A stretch of DNA of 64,000 nucleotides from Elusimicrobiaceae bacterium (GCA_016282685.1 JAEELM010000036.1:54511-118510); one strand, 5' to 3'; positions 1-9,072 are shown, numbered from the stretch's first letter. Notes: generated by a model not told the origin, from the sequence alone. Numbers and translations: made by a program.

Positions 1-219
1 ATTCTGTTTTTGGCTCATCATGCTTTCGGAAAAAAATTTACCGTTGCTGTTATTAAAAAATGGTTGGTTGTTTTCTTGAAACGTTTTTTTGCACAGCAGT
101 TCAAACGGTCCTGTATGCCCGACGGTCCCAAGGTGGGAAGTGTAAATTTATCTCCGCGCGGTGATTGGCGTATGCCCAGTGATGCCAGCGTGGCAGCGTG
201 GATAGACGAATTAAAATAA
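1..219 (+). CDS. nadE: NAD(+) synthase, C-terminal end (5' partial)
   Basis: The open frame enters from the left edge and its last 72 codons are visible. The segment carries the pattern [16 protein letters not shown] followed by [13 protein letters not shown], which I recognise as the C-terminal tail of the long, glutamine-dependent NAD+ synthase. That enzyme amidates deamido-NAD using ATP and glutamine, the last step of NAD synthesis, in the cytosol. The catalytic amidohydrolase and synthase cores lie outside the window, so completeness cannot be judged. A strong hairpin follows the stop directly. The TTG at 10 is internal to the frame and not a likely start. Confidence 0.75.
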   Translation: MLFLAHHAFGKKFTVAVIKKWLVVFLKRFFAQQFKRSCMPDGPKVGSVNLSPRGDWRMPSDASVAAWIDELK

Positions 220-220
220 A

Positions 221-247
221 AAAAGCCCCGTTCAAAACGGGGCTTTT
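221..247. terminator. Bidirectional intrinsic terminator between nadE and deoB
   Basis: A 10-bp perfect stem (AAAAGCCCCG / CGGGGCTTTT) with a 7-base loop has A-rich and T-rich flanks, so it can stop both convergent genes. Confidence 0.9.
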
Positions 248-262
248 GATTGTAAGGGCTTT

Positions 263-1471
263 CTATTTATCTAAAAAGCTGGTTCCTACTTCCAACGGTT
301 GTAAACCAAAATAATCCGCAATCGTTTGCCCGATATCGGCATAGGTACTGCGCCCGCCGATAAATTGTGGCTTTACATTTTTACCGAACATCAAAACCGG
401 TACATGTTCGCGGGTATGATCGGTCCCTTTGTAGGTCGGGTCACAACCGTGATCGGCAGTGATGAAAACCAAATCTCCTTCTTCCAGCTGAGAAGCCAGT
501 TCCGGTAAACGTTTGTCAAAATATTCTAAGCCCTCGGCGTAACCTTCTATATTGCGGCGGTGGCCCCATACCATATCAAAATCTACGAAGTTGGTAAAAA
601 CCAAGCTGCGGTCCGGTGCGTGGAGAGCTTGCTGTAAGGTAACGTTCCACAGTTCTTCCAATCCGGAGGCTTTTACCGCTTGCGTGATTCCTTGTTTGGC
701 AAAAATATCGGCTATTTTACCGACGGAAATTACTTGCCCGCCACCATTTTTAATGCTATCCAGTACGGTGGGGCGAGGCGGTTTAACGGAGTAATCGTGG
801 CGATTTTTAGTGCGGGAAAATTCTCCTTTTTTCTCGCCTACAAATGGGCGCGCTATAACACGGGCAATGTTGTAAGGAGCCACGTGTTTGAAAGCAATTT
901 CACACACCTTATATAAACGATCCAACCCAAAATGTGTTTCGTGCGCCGCAACTTGAAATACACTATCTGCCGACGTGTAACAAATGGGTTTGCCTGTGCG
1001 AATGTGTTCTTCACCCAACTCATCAATAATAGCGGTGCCGGAAGCGGCTTTGTTGCCCAAAATGCCGGGTAAATTGGCCTCTTGGCAAATTTTTTCGACG
1101 AGTTCTTGCGGGAAAGAAGGATAGTCAGGTTTAAAATATCCCCATTCAAAATTTACCGGAGCTCCCGCCATTTCCCAATGGCCGGAAGAAGTATCTTTCC
1201 CCTTGCTGATTTCTTTCATAAAACCATATTTGCTGGGTAACTGAAAACGGGGAGTATCTGTGTTTTTGGGATCTAATTTTATGTTGGCAGAAGCTTCGGC
1301 CGCTTTGATGAGTCCCAACGCGGTCAAATGGGGAATATTTAAATGTCCGCGGGTTTGAATGATGTGACCCAATGTATTGGCGCCCTGATCGGAAAATTTA
1401 GCAGCGTCTTCTGCCCCTCCGATACCAAAAGAATCCATCATTAAAATAACTACACGTTTTTTTTGTGTCAT
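263..1471 (-). CDS. deoB: Phosphopentomutase
   Basis: Interconverts ribose-1-phosphate or deoxyribose-1-phosphate with the 5-phosphate, linking nucleoside breakdown to the pentose phosphate pathway and glycolysis. The protein is about 402 residues, the usual DeoB length. It has the alkaline-phosphatase-superfamily metal sites: an N-terminal MMDSFGIGG with the metal Asp, and a C-terminal TADHGCDPT block followed by DHTREHVPVL. I start at the ATG at 1471 because a GGGGGA ribosome site precedes it; an in-frame TTG four codons upstream would place that site inside the gene. A thymidine or pyrimidine phosphorylase at 36965-38281 would supply its substrate. It stands alone, divergent from the gene at 1571. 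Confidence 0.96.
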   Translation of the reverse strand: MTQKKRVVILMMDSFGIGGAEDAAKFSDQGANTLGHIIQTRGHLNIPHLTALGLIKAAEASANIKLDPKNTDTPRFQLPSKYGFMKEISKGKDTSSGHWEMAGAPVNFEWGYFKPDYPSFPQELVEKICQEANLPGILGNKAASGTAIIDELGEEHIRTGKPICYTSADSVFQVAAHETHFGLDRLYKVCEIAFKHVAPYNIARVIARPFVGEKKGEFSRTKNRHDYSVKPPRPTVLDSIKNGGGQVISVGKIADIFAKQGITQAVKASGLEELWNVTLQQALHAPDRSLVFTNFVDFDMVWGHRRNIEGYAEGLEYFDKRLPELASQLEEGDLVFITADHGCDPTYKGTDHTREHVPVLMFGKNVKPQFIGGRSTYADIGQTIADYFGLQPLEVGTSFLDK

Positions 1472-1570
1472 AATTTCCCCCAAAATACTTTTCTTTTATT
1501 ATACTGTAAAAAAAGCAAAAAGTTGCCATTTTAACGTATATAAAATGGTATATTATAAAAGGGGCATGTT

Positions 1571-2092
1571 ATGAAACCGGCTTATAAAAATATGCGTGCG
1601 TTTTGGTTGGATATTACCAATTTGGAAAACCATCGGGGCGTATTGGAAATCGGCCCGGATAAAATTTCTATTGCCGGCGTGGAAATGGCAGTAGAAGATA
1701 ACGGCGTGTTAAAGCATGTGTTTGTGGGAACGAATTCTTTGGGGGACAGTAGTTTTTATTTTGAAAACAACAGTAAAAGTGGTATCGGCGGAATAATTGG
1801 CGGAAATGGAAATAAAGATTTGCAAAATGCCGCTGCCCACATGTTGGCCTATGCCAGCAAATTAACCTCTCAAATGACGGCTTTGCCTTCCGGAAGTGAC
1901 TTGCCTTACCTGGCCTCGCAGCAAGAGGTCTGTTTGTTCGCTCTGTCAAAAGAAAAGCTTTTCTATACGCATGTGTCTTCTCAAGAAGTGCGCAATCCGG
2001 CACATCCGTTTTATCCCATGTTTGCTTATTCTCAGCAAACCATTGGCTTTTTTAGAGAGCAACAAATGAATGAAAAATCGACGCAGTCTTGA
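1571..2092 (+). CDS. Conserved-looking hypothetical protein, 173 aa
   Basis: I do not recognise this protein. It is soluble with no signal peptide or membrane segment. The centre has a Gly/Asn-rich turn region (residues about 75-90, GIGGIIGGNGN), and the C-terminal half is mixed alpha/beta. The start ATG follows an AAAGGGG ribosome site and an AT-rich promoter-like stretch (TATATT/TATAAA). Its stop lies three bases before the next gene (EAL protein, 2096), so the two are probably one transcript and it might be an accessory of that signalling protein. That link is inference only. Confidence 0.7.
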   Translation: MKPAYKNMRAFWLDITNLENHRGVLEIGPDKISIAGVEMAVEDNGVLKHVFVGTNSLGDSSFYFENNSKSGIGGIIGGNGNKDLQNAAAHMLAYASKLTSQMTALPSGSDLPYLASQQEVCLFALSKEKLFYTHVSSQEVRNPAHPFYPMFAYSQQTIGFFREQQMNEKSTQS

Positions 2093-2095
2093 TTT

Positions 2096-3613
2096 ATGAA
2101 ACGTATTTCGTATCGTTCGTTTTTTATTCTTTTTTGCATTGCCTTCGTTGCGTTAGTGGCGGGGGCGGTGTACTGCGGTTTGAGCCTGCGGGAATTGCTT
2201 AAAAATTATGCTACTGCTGACGTGCAGTGGCCTTTGGTGGCTTGTGGCATTTTGTGTGCGTTGGCGATAGGGGCATTAATTTTCTTTGTGTGGTTGCTTT
2301 ATCGCATGGGGCAGGAACGCTTATACCGAACGGCTTATGTGGATCCGTTGACGGGTAGTCATAATTTCCACAGCATGTACACACGCTTTGAAGAACATTT
2401 GACTGCGCTGAACGGAAAAGCGGCGTTGGTAGTATTGAATGTTGTTAAATTTAAAGTAATTAATGATTTGCATGGTTATCAACGAGGGAATGAAGTTCTC
2501 CAACAGGTGGCCCAGGTACTAGAACATTTCGTTGCCGAAAATGAAACATTTTGCCGCATGTCAGCAGACAATTTTTTGTTGCTTTTATCTTTTGAAAACA
2601 AGAACGATTTTGCCCAAAGAATGATGAAATTAATTACCCAGCTTCGTCGGGAATGTTCGGCGGAGGAAACCCGTTTGATGATAGATGTGGCTTTGGGTAT
2701 TTATGAATTGCCAACACCGGCAGTTCCCTTCTACATTGCGTTGGATCGTGCGCATTTCGCGCTGGAAAAAGCGAAAACGCTTTCGTTACATAAATATCAA
2801 TTTTTTGCCGAAGAAGATCGTTCCCGCGTGGTAGCGGAGCAGCAGATGGAAAACACCATGCATCGGGCACTGAGTAACCGGGAATTTGAGGTTTATCTGC
2901 AACCGAAATGCGATTTCAAAACGGGACATTTGAGAGGGGCTGAAGCATTGGTACGTTGGAATAAAACAGACGGGATTGTCCGGCCGGATGAATTTATCCC
3001 TGTTTTTGAAAAAAACGGTTTTATTCTGCAATTAGATATGTTTATTTTTGAAGAAGTGGCACGCTTGCTCCAACAATGGCAGGAGAAAGGATTGTCTTTG
3101 GTTCCGATAGCAGTTAATTTTTCACGTCTTCACTTAAACGACGACCGTTTTGTACCGCAGATGCGTCGTGTAGCTTCCAGCTATAACGTAGCCACACATT
3201 TATTGGAAGTAGAGCTGACAGAAAGTGTTATTTTTAATAACTTACAACGTGCGCAGTCGGTATTAAATAATTTACACCGGTACGGTTTCTCTGTGGCTAT
3301 GGATGATTTTGGGGCGGGTTATTCGTCTCTCAATGTGCTTAAAAATCTTCATTTTGACAGTATTAAACTCGATAAAGAGTTTCTAGGCGGTTTCCAAGAT
3401 AATCCATATGCTCAAAATGTGATAGAGGGAACCGTTAAAATGATTAAAAAATTAAATGTGCAAGTTGTTGCCGAGGGTGTCGAAACGCGCGAGCAAGTGG
3501 ACTTCTTGAAGCAAATCGGCTGTGATATCGCACAAGGATACTTCTTCTCCCGCCCCTTAAAAGCGGATGCTTTCGAGCAAGCGCTCAAAGAGAACGTTCC
3601 CTTGGGCAAATAA
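2096..3613 (+). CDS. Membrane-anchored protein with degenerate GGDEF and intact EAL domain (c-di-GMP phosphodiesterase)
   Basis: Two membrane helices (residues about 8-30 and 44-70) flank a very short extracytoplasmic loop, followed by a GGDEF-like domain (about 80-240) and an EAL domain (about 255-500). The cyclase motif reads SADNF near residue 155 instead of GGDEF, so synthesis of cyclic di-GMP is unlikely. The EAL domain keeps EALVRW, an ELTES glutamate, MDDFGAGYSSL, IKLDKEF, AEGVE and the QGYFFSRP end, which are the metal-binding and catalytic elements of active phosphodiesterases. It probably hydrolyses cyclic di-GMP to pGpG at the inner membrane, with the dead GGDEF as regulatory GTP sensor. 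Co-transcribed with the preceding unknown gene; terminator follows. Confidence 0.9.
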   Translation: MKRISYRSFFILFCIAFVALVAGAVYCGLSLRELLKNYATADVQWPLVACGILCALAIGALIFFVWLLYRMGQERLYRTAYVDPLTGSHNFHSMYTRFEEHLTALNGKAALVVLNVVKFKVINDLHGYQRGNEVLQQVAQVLEHFVAENETFCRMSADNFLLLLSFENKNDFAQRMMKLITQLRRECSAEETRLMIDVALGIYELPTPAVPFYIALDRAHFALEKAKTLSLHKYQFFAEEDRSRVVAEQQMENTMHRALSNREFEVYLQPKCDFKTGHLRGAEALVRWNKTDGIVRPDEFIPVFEKNGFILQLDMFIFEEVARLLQQWQEKGLSLVPIAVNFSRLHLNDDRFVPQMRRVASSYNVATHLLEVELTESVIFNNLQRAQSVLNNLHRYGFSVAMDDFGAGYSSLNVLKNLHFDSIKLDKEFLGGFQDNPYAQNVIEGTVKMIKKLNVQVVAEGVETREQVDFLKQIGCDIAQGYFFSRPLKADAFEQALKENVPLGK

Positions 3614-3640
3614 AGCTTTCTGTATAGACAAAAGAGGAAT

Positions 3641-3670
3641 AAAGAGGAGTTTTTTTACTCCTCTTTTTTT
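3641..3670 (+). terminator. Intrinsic terminator after the EAL gene
   Basis: Stem AAAGAGGAGT / ACTCCTCTTT with a T-rich loop and a run of seven T residues. Confidence 0.88.
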
Positions 3671-3750
3671 GTTATAATTTAGAGGTAGTATCTTGCGATG
3701 CATTTTACTTATATCAAGTAGTTTGCCGTACCACAATTATAGGAGACCTT

Positions 3751-4236
3751 ATGACAGACCATTTCGCTCCTGCCGCCCGTATCTTAAAAGAATACGGGTA
3801 CGACAGTGCTAAACTCATCCCCATTCTGCAAAAAGTGCAGGATCATTATTCATATCTTCCCGAAGATATTATGCGCTATATCGCCAATGAATTGAAAATT
3901 TCACCGGCACGCGTTTTTGGTGTAGCAACATTTTTTGCACACTTTTCCACCACTCCCAAGGGAAAACACATTATTAAAGTTTGTAACGGTACTGCTTGCC
4001 ACGTAAAAGGTTCTGCCTCGGCAATCAATATCGTACGGGAAAAATTGAAACTGAAAGAAGGACAAGAAACCACTGCCGACGGTATGTTTACGTTGGAATG
4101 CGTTTCCTGTTTGGGCGCGTGCGGTTTAGCACCGGTGATGGTAATGGACGATACGGTCCATGGGCAGATTACTCCTGCCAAAGTAGCACAGATTATTGAT
4201 GAAGTTGTAGCCCAGGAGGCCGCCCATGCCAAATAA
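3751..4236 (+). CDS. hydC: Electron-bifurcating [FeFe] hydrogenase, gamma subunit (NuoE-like [2Fe-2S] protein)
   Basis: A 161-residue thioredoxin-fold [2Fe-2S] protein of the NuoE/HndA family. An N-terminal helical part is followed by the cluster cysteines CNGTAC (about residue 78) and CVSCLGAC (about 116), then the usual APVMVMDD segment. It passes electrons between the flavin subunit and the rest of the bifurcating hydrogenase. It has a clear ribosome site (AGGAGACCTT) and overlaps the start of the next subunit by 11 bases, indicating translational coupling. A TATAAT-like sequence at 3673-3678 may drive the operon. Only the two downstream partners are present and no other complex I subunits, so a soluble hydrogenase rather than complex I is the right reading. 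Confidence 0.93.
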   Translation: MTDHFAPAARILKEYGYDSAKLIPILQKVQDHYSYLPEDIMRYIANELKISPARVFGVATFFAHFSTTPKGKHIIKVCNGTACHVKGSASAINIVREKLKLKEGQETTADGMFTLECVSCLGACGLAPVMVMDDTVHGQITPAKVAQIIDEVVAQEAAHAK

Positions 4237-6109
4237 AGAAATTGAACAAATTGCAAAAGAGTATAACGACGCTTACAAAAATATTACCAAACGGGTAGTA
4301 ATCTGCGGCGGAACCGGTTGTATTGCCGGAGGCTCTTTAAAAGTATATGACGCTTTCCAAGCGGAAATGAAAAAACACAATATCGAATTCTGCGTGGAAA
4401 TTACCAAAGGATGCCGTGAAAATTATTTGAGTTTAAGCGGCTGCCGCGGGTTTTGCGCGCAAGGCCCACTGGTGAGTGTCGGTGATATTTTCTACACCAA
4501 AGTAAAACCGGAAGATGTAGCCGAAATTGTGGAAAAAACCATGCTCAAAGGGGAAGTAATCGACCGCTTGCTCTACCACAACCCGGCTACCGGTAAAAAA
4601 GCAAAAACGGTAAATGAAATTCCGTTTTACGCTAAACAAGAACGTATCTTGTTGCACGATTGTGGCCGTATTAATCCGGAAGATATTGATGAATATATTG
4701 CACACGGCGGTTATGCCCAAGCCAAACGTCTCTACACTACAATGACACCGGAACAAGTTTGCAAAGAGATGTTAGATTCCGGTTTGCGCGGTCGCGGCGG
4801 GGCTGGTTTCCCGACCGGTAAAAAATGGGAATTTACCCGCATTGAAAAAGGCGAAAAGAAATATGTAATTTGTAACGCCGACGAAGGGGATCCGGGTGCC
4901 TTTATGGACCGTTCCGTTATGGAAGGGAACCCCAACGCTGTGCTTGAAGGTATGATGATTGCCGCTTACGCCATTGGCGCAGATGAAGGATATGTATACG
5001 TACGTATGGAATATCCGTTGGCTATTAAACGTATCCGCAAAGCCATTGCCCAAGCCGAAGAAAAAGGTATTTTGGGTGAAAATATTTTCGGTAGCGGTAA
5101 GAATTTTAAAATTAACGTAATGGAAGGTGCGGGTGCTTTCGTATGCGGTGAAGAAACAGCTTTGATTGCTTCCGTGGAAGGAAAACGCGGTATGCCGCGC
5201 GTTAAACCGCCTTTCCCGGCGCACAAAGGTCTTTTCGGAAAACCGACCGTTATTAACAACGTAGAAACCTTGGCACTCGTAGCCAAAGTGTTTGAAATGG
5301 GCGCCGAAAAATTCAAAAAAATCGGTACCCCTACCAGCACCGGTACAAAGACATTTGCCGTAACGGGCCACGTGGCCAATACCGGCCTTGTGGAAGTGCC
5401 GATGGGAACGACGCTGAGCCAAGTGATTAACGACGTGGCCGGCGGTACTACCAATTCTGACGGCACGGTCAACCCGGCTGCTTTCAAAGCGGCCCAAATC
5501 GGTGGGCCTTCCGGCGGATGTTTAACCAAAGAACATTTGAATGTGGCTTTGGACTATGATTCCTTAAAAGCCGCAGGTGCCATGGTAGGTTCCGGCGGGT
5601 TGGTTATCATGAATGATAAAACCTGTATGGTAAACGTTGCACGCTTCTTCTTGGAATTTACGCAACGCGAATCCTGCGGGAAATGCGTTCCCTGCCGAGA
5701 AGGAACCGACCAAATGCTCAAAATGCTTAACGAAATTGTGGAAGGCCGCGGTACGTTGGAAACGCTTACCAAATTGGAAGAATTGGCAAAAGCCGTACAA
5801 AAAACTTCCTTGTGTGCGCTTGGAAAGACAGCTCCCAACCCGGTGCTCTCTACTTTGAAACATTTTAAGGACGAATACATTGCCCACGTGGTAGAAAAAC
5901 GCTGCCCCGCCGGTGTATGTAAAGCCTTGGCTCGGTATGAAATTGCAGCCGATAAATGTAAAGGTTGCGGTATGTGCAAACGTGCCTGCCCTGTACAAGC
6001 CATTAGCGGTGCGGTAGGTAAACCGCATCAAATTGACCCGAATAAATGTGTCAAATGCGGTAACTGCAAATCTACTTGTAAATTCGGTGCAGTTACGGTG
6101 CGTGCCTAG
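4226..6109 (+). CDS. hydB: Electron-bifurcating [FeFe] hydrogenase, beta subunit (NuoF-like flavoprotein)
   Basis: Cytosolic NAD(H)- and FMN-binding subunit, 627 residues. Domain order: N-terminal thioredoxin-like [2Fe-2S] domain (cysteines within residues 26-90), NADH-binding glycine-rich loop GRGGAGFPTGKKW (about 189), FMN-binding NADEGDPGAFMDRS (about 217), the [4Fe-4S] motif ESCGKCVPCREGT (about 482), and a C-terminal two-cluster ferredoxin domain (CKGCGMCKRACP and CVKCGNCKSTC, from about 579). This fusion is typical of HydB/HndC, where the flavin splits electrons between NAD and ferredoxin. It overlaps hydC and lies 11 bases before hydA, with GGAG spacing. The complete cysteine set suggests an active enzyme. 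Confidence 0.95.
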   Translation: MPNKEIEQIAKEYNDAYKNITKRVVICGGTGCIAGGSLKVYDAFQAEMKKHNIEFCVEITKGCRENYLSLSGCRGFCAQGPLVSVGDIFYTKVKPEDVAEIVEKTMLKGEVIDRLLYHNPATGKKAKTVNEIPFYAKQERILLHDCGRINPEDIDEYIAHGGYAQAKRLYTTMTPEQVCKEMLDSGLRGRGGAGFPTGKKWEFTRIEKGEKKYVICNADEGDPGAFMDRSVMEGNPNAVLEGMMIAAYAIGADEGYVYVRMEYPLAIKRIRKAIAQAEEKGILGENIFGSGKNFKINVMEGAGAFVCGEETALIASVEGKRGMPRVKPPFPAHKGLFGKPTVINNVETLALVAKVFEMGAEKFKKIGTPTSTGTKTFAVTGHVANTGLVEVPMGTTLSQVINDVAGGTTNSDGTVNPAAFKAAQIGGPSGGCLTKEHLNVALDYDSLKAAGAMVGSGGLVIMNDKTCMVNVARFFLEFTQRESCGKCVPCREGTDQMLKMLNEIVEGRGTLETLTKLEELAKAVQKTSLCALGKTAPNPVLSTLKHFKDEYIAHVVEKRCPAGVCKALARYEIAADKCKGCGMCKRACPVQAISGAVGKPHQIDPNKCVKCGNCKSTCKFGAVTVRA

Positions 6110-6120
6110 GAGTTGAAAAT

Positions 6121-7857
6121 ATGGAAAATAAAGGTTTTGTTTACATTGAAGGTAAAAAAGTACCGATAGAAGGCGAAAGAAACGTATTGGAGTTGGTGCG
6201 CAAGGCCAAATTCAATATTCCTACTTTTTGCTATCAACCGGAATTGGAAATTTACGGTGCCTGCCGTTTGTGCTTGGTGGATGTGGAAGGAATGGGAGTG
6301 GTAACTTCTTGTACCTTGGCCCCGAAAGACGGAATGAAAATTCGTGTCAACAGTGATGAAATCCGCCATTTGCGCCGCATTAATTTGGAACTGTTGCTAG
6401 CGTCGGGTAATCATAATTGTACTACCTGTCCTAAATCCGGCAATTGCAAATTGCAACGTTTCGCTAAAGATTTAGGTATTACGGAAATACGCTATCAAAT
6501 TAAAAAACATCAAAATGAAAAAGATGCCACGGCTCCTGCCTTAGTACGAGATCAGAGCAAATGTATTTTATGCGGTAACTGCGTACGTACTTGCAATGAA
6601 GTACAAGGTATTGGCGCTATTGATTTTGCTTACCGTGGTTATCGTGCCCGTATTGCCACAGCATTTGCCAAGGATATGGCAGAAAATAAAGAATGTGTAT
6701 CCTGTGGTCAATGTGCACGTGTGTGCCCTACCGGTGCGTTGATGCCCAATCCCAGCGAAGTGGAAGAAGTATATAAAGCTATCAATAACCCGAATAAAAA
6801 AGTAGCGGTTCATATTGCTCCGGCCGTGCGTGTAGGCTTAGGCGAAATGTTTGGTATTAAGCCCGGCGTATCCGTTGACGGAAAAATTGCCGCGGCTTTG
6901 CGTATGTTGGGTTTTGATTACGTATATGATACTTCCTTCACAGCTGACTTAACGATTGTGGAAGAAGCTACGGAATTTATTGAACGGTTTAAAAATAAAG
7001 ACCGCTTACCGCAACTTACCAGTTGCTGCCCGGCTTGGGTAAGTTATGTGGAAAAATTCACACCGGAATTTATCCCCAACCTTTCCAGCGCTCGTTCCCC
7101 TATGCAAATGATGGGGCCGGTTCTTAAGGCTGACTTTGAACAACGCGGCGGAAAACGGGAAGATCTGGTGGTAGTGGCGATTATGCCATGTTCTGCCAAG
7201 AAAATGGAAGCCAAGTTGGACAAATTCTATGTGGATAAAAACCCGGATACGGACCACGTAGTAACCACCGTTTCATTGGCCAACATGATTAAAGCCGCCG
7301 GTATTGATTTTGCCAATTTGCCGGATGAAGAATTTGATGCCCCTTTCGGCACGAAAACCGGTGCGGGTGTTATTTTCGGTGCCTCCGGTGGGGTAATGGA
7401 AGCTGCCTTACGTTACGCGGCTGCCGAGTTGGACCCCAAAGCCGGCAAACTTAAATTTAACGTTTTGCGTGAAAGCACCCAATTCAAAGAAGCCACGGTA
7501 GAAGTGGCGGGTATTACCGTTCGTGTGGCGGTTACCAGCGGGCTGAAAAATGCACGCAAATTGTTAGATGATGTCAAAGCTGGTAAAGCGCATTATGACT
7601 TTATTGAAGTAATGTCCTGCCCCGGTGGTTGTGTGGCAGGGGCCGGTCAACCTCAATACGAGGGTTGGGCCATCCGCAAAGAACGTGCGGAAGGTTTATA
7701 CCAAGAAGATGCAACCTTGGATTATAAATCGCAAGATAACAAAGATGTAATGGCCTTGTATGGTAAAGTATTGGATAAGATTGGTGGCAAAGTAGCCCAC
7801 AAATTACTCCATACGCATTATCATACACAACAAGATACTACCGGTAAAACCAAATAG
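6121..7857 (+). CDS. hydA: Electron-bifurcating [FeFe] hydrogenase, catalytic alpha subunit
   Basis: Catalytic subunit, 578 residues. It begins with a plant-type [2Fe-2S] domain (YGACRLCLVDV), then the His-ligated cluster HNCTTCPKSGNC (about residue 98), two [4Fe-4S] motifs (CILCGNCVRTC, CVSCGQCARVCP), and the H-cluster domain with L1 TSCCPAW (about 300), L2 MPCSAKKMEA (about 356) and L3 EVMSCPGGCVAGAGQP (about 496). All H-cluster cysteines are present. It should reversibly make H2 using reduced ferredoxin plus NADH. The maturation genes hydE, hydF and hydG are not in this window and must be elsewhere. A strong terminator closes the operon. Confidence 0.97.
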   Translation: MENKGFVYIEGKKVPIEGERNVLELVRKAKFNIPTFCYQPELEIYGACRLCLVDVEGMGVVTSCTLAPKDGMKIRVNSDEIRHLRRINLELLLASGNHNCTTCPKSGNCKLQRFAKDLGITEIRYQIKKHQNEKDATAPALVRDQSKCILCGNCVRTCNEVQGIGAIDFAYRGYRARIATAFAKDMAENKECVSCGQCARVCPTGALMPNPSEVEEVYKAINNPNKKVAVHIAPAVRVGLGEMFGIKPGVSVDGKIAAALRMLGFDYVYDTSFTADLTIVEEATEFIERFKNKDRLPQLTSCCPAWVSYVEKFTPEFIPNLSSARSPMQMMGPVLKADFEQRGGKREDLVVVAIMPCSAKKMEAKLDKFYVDKNPDTDHVVTTVSLANMIKAAGIDFANLPDEEFDAPFGTKTGAGVIFGASGGVMEAALRYAAAELDPKAGKLKFNVLRESTQFKEATVEVAGITVRVAVTSGLKNARKLLDDVKAGKAHYDFIEVMSCPGGCVAGAGQPQYEGWAIRKERAEGLYQEDATLDYKSQDNKDVMALYGKVLDKIGGKVAHKLLHTHYHTQQDTTGKTK

Positions 7858-7876
7858 TTATTTTGTTCGTAACAGC

Positions 7877-7904
7877 AGGGGAGCCCTAAAGGCTCCCCTT
7901 TTTT
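7877..7904 (+). terminator. Intrinsic terminator of the hydrogenase operon
   Basis: Nine-bp stem AGGGGAGCC / GGCTCCCCT, five-base loop, six T residues. Confidence 0.92.
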
Positions 7905-7941
7905 GTTCAATAAAAGGAGGGTTATTGTTTGCGGAAAGAGG

Positions 7942-7969
7942 TTGATTTTTTGAAAATGTTTTCTATAAT
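7942..7969 (+). promoter_or_regulatory. Sigma-70-type promoter for the ankyrin gene
   Basis: TTGATT (7942-7947), 16-base spacer, TATAAT (7964-7969). It predicts a leader of about 70 bases before the ATG at 8048. Confidence 0.65.
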
Positions 7970-7989
7970 TATAGTATAGTGTTCTAAAG

Positions 7990-8036
7990 GTATGATGCGG
8001 CAGTGGTGCTATAAGTAGGCTAACTGGGCGTCATAC
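7990..8036 (+). promoter_or_regulatory. Structured 5' leader hairpin upstream of the ankyrin gene
   Basis: GTATGATGC (7990-7998) pairs with GCGTCATAC (8028-8036), nine base pairs with one G-U. The loop can form an inner CAGT/ACTG stem. The ribosome site GAGGAGGAA starts immediately after the hairpin. It may protect the message or control translation; no known riboswitch class is recognised. Confidence 0.45.
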
Positions 8037-8047
8037 GAGGAGGAATT

Positions 8048-9058
8048 ATGAAAAGAGCAGCAACTCTTACCGTTTTGTTTTCTATTCTGCTAGCCGTGGC
8101 TGCTTATGCAGAACCCATGGCTGCGCACGGTAAATCAAAAGGAGGCCCCCGGCCCCGGGCAAAAGTAACCGGATTTAGAGCCAAAGATAGTGCCAAAGGC
8201 AGTGTTTTGGACGAAAAAGTAAAAGCTGTAACGCCGGACAATGTCAACATAGCGGATGTCTTCGGGCAAACTCTTTTGATGCAAGTATGCCAGAGAGGAA
8301 CCCTGGCCCAATTGAAAAAATTGCTTGCTATGCAGGAAACGAACGTCAATGCAGAAAACCAGAAAGGAAATACTGCCTTTCTGTATGCTGCCCAGCGGGA
8401 GGATCCTCAGTTTGTGCAAGCATTTTTACGGTTGAAGAAAGACCGGTTCACTGACGAAAGTTTTAATCATAAAAACCAAGACGGAGAAACGGCTTTAATG
8501 TTGGCAACGGGTCACAAAAGAGTGTTCGATGAATTGTTGAAACATCACCCGATTGAAGGTGATATCAATGACATCAAAGATAAGAACGATACAACTTTGT
8601 TAATCAAAGCCGCTGAAGGAGGATCTGCCGAGGTTGTGCGGGATTTGTTGGCTAAAGGTGCTAAAATAGATGCCAAGAACAAATTTAAAGTTTCCGCTTT
8701 GCGCAAGGCCATTGAGAAAAACCAGGCAGAAGTGGTAGATGTATTGGTTGAGAATGTCCATCTCTTTGAAAATCCAGAGAAAGACTTTTTTGATGCTCTC
8801 TCGGAATCTGTCTGGATGAAAGACAGAGTTGGGATCGCACTGAAATTGGTTGATGCTGTTCATATGGATTTGAACAAAAAAAACAACGGAACACTTGTCT
8901 TAGTAGAGGCGACGAAGCGATGCCATGTGGAATTGGCAATGAAATTGGTAGGACAGGGTGCCAATCCAAAATTAGAAGATGCATGGGGAAAGACAGCCTT
9001 ATCTTTGGCAGGCGGTTGTCCCGGATTGCAGGAGTATTTCTTGTCGCTGGATAAATAA
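8048..9058 (+). CDS. Secreted ankyrin-repeat protein, 336 aa
   Basis: A signal peptide (residues 1-21, cleavage near AYA-EP) is followed by a basic Gly/Pro-rich linker and then ankyrin repeats from about residue 70 to the end, seen as repeated NxxxxTALMLA, TLLIKAAEGGSAEVVRDLLAKGAKIDA and TALSLA blocks. Ankyrin repeats are protein-binding scaffolds; in a diderm the mature protein would act in the periplasm or outside. Start chosen by a strong GAGGAGG site. Expressed alone between its own promoter and terminator. The ligand is unknown. Two other ankyrin proteins (48454 and 50697) are membrane anchored and not close copies. Confidence 0.85.
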   Translation: MKRAATLTVLFSILLAVAAYAEPMAAHGKSKGGPRPRAKVTGFRAKDSAKGSVLDEKVKAVTPDNVNIADVFGQTLLMQVCQRGTLAQLKKLLAMQETNVNAENQKGNTAFLYAAQREDPQFVQAFLRLKKDRFTDESFNHKNQDGETALMLATGHKRVFDELLKHHPIEGDINDIKDKNDTTLLIKAAEGGSAEVVRDLLAKGAKIDAKNKFKVSALRKAIEKNQAEVVDVLVENVHLFENPEKDFFDALSESVWMKDRVGIALKLVDAVHMDLNKKNNGTLVLVEATKRCHVELAMKLVGQGANPKLEDAWGKTALSLAGGCPGLQEYFLSLDK

Positions 9059-9072
9059 GTTTTTGCTCATCT

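Noticed and set aside
2096..3613. Active diguanylate cyclase
   Set aside because: The cyclase motif is SADNF instead of GGDEF; only the EAL half looks catalytic.
4772..5497. Minus-strand frame of 241 codons inside hydB
   Set aside because: Shadow of a well-supported enzyme gene; composition is not protein-like.
3751..6109. NADH:quinone oxidoreductase (complex I) subunits NuoE and NuoF
   Set aside because: The third gene is an H-cluster hydrogenase and no membrane subunits are present, so it is a soluble bifurcating hydrogenase.
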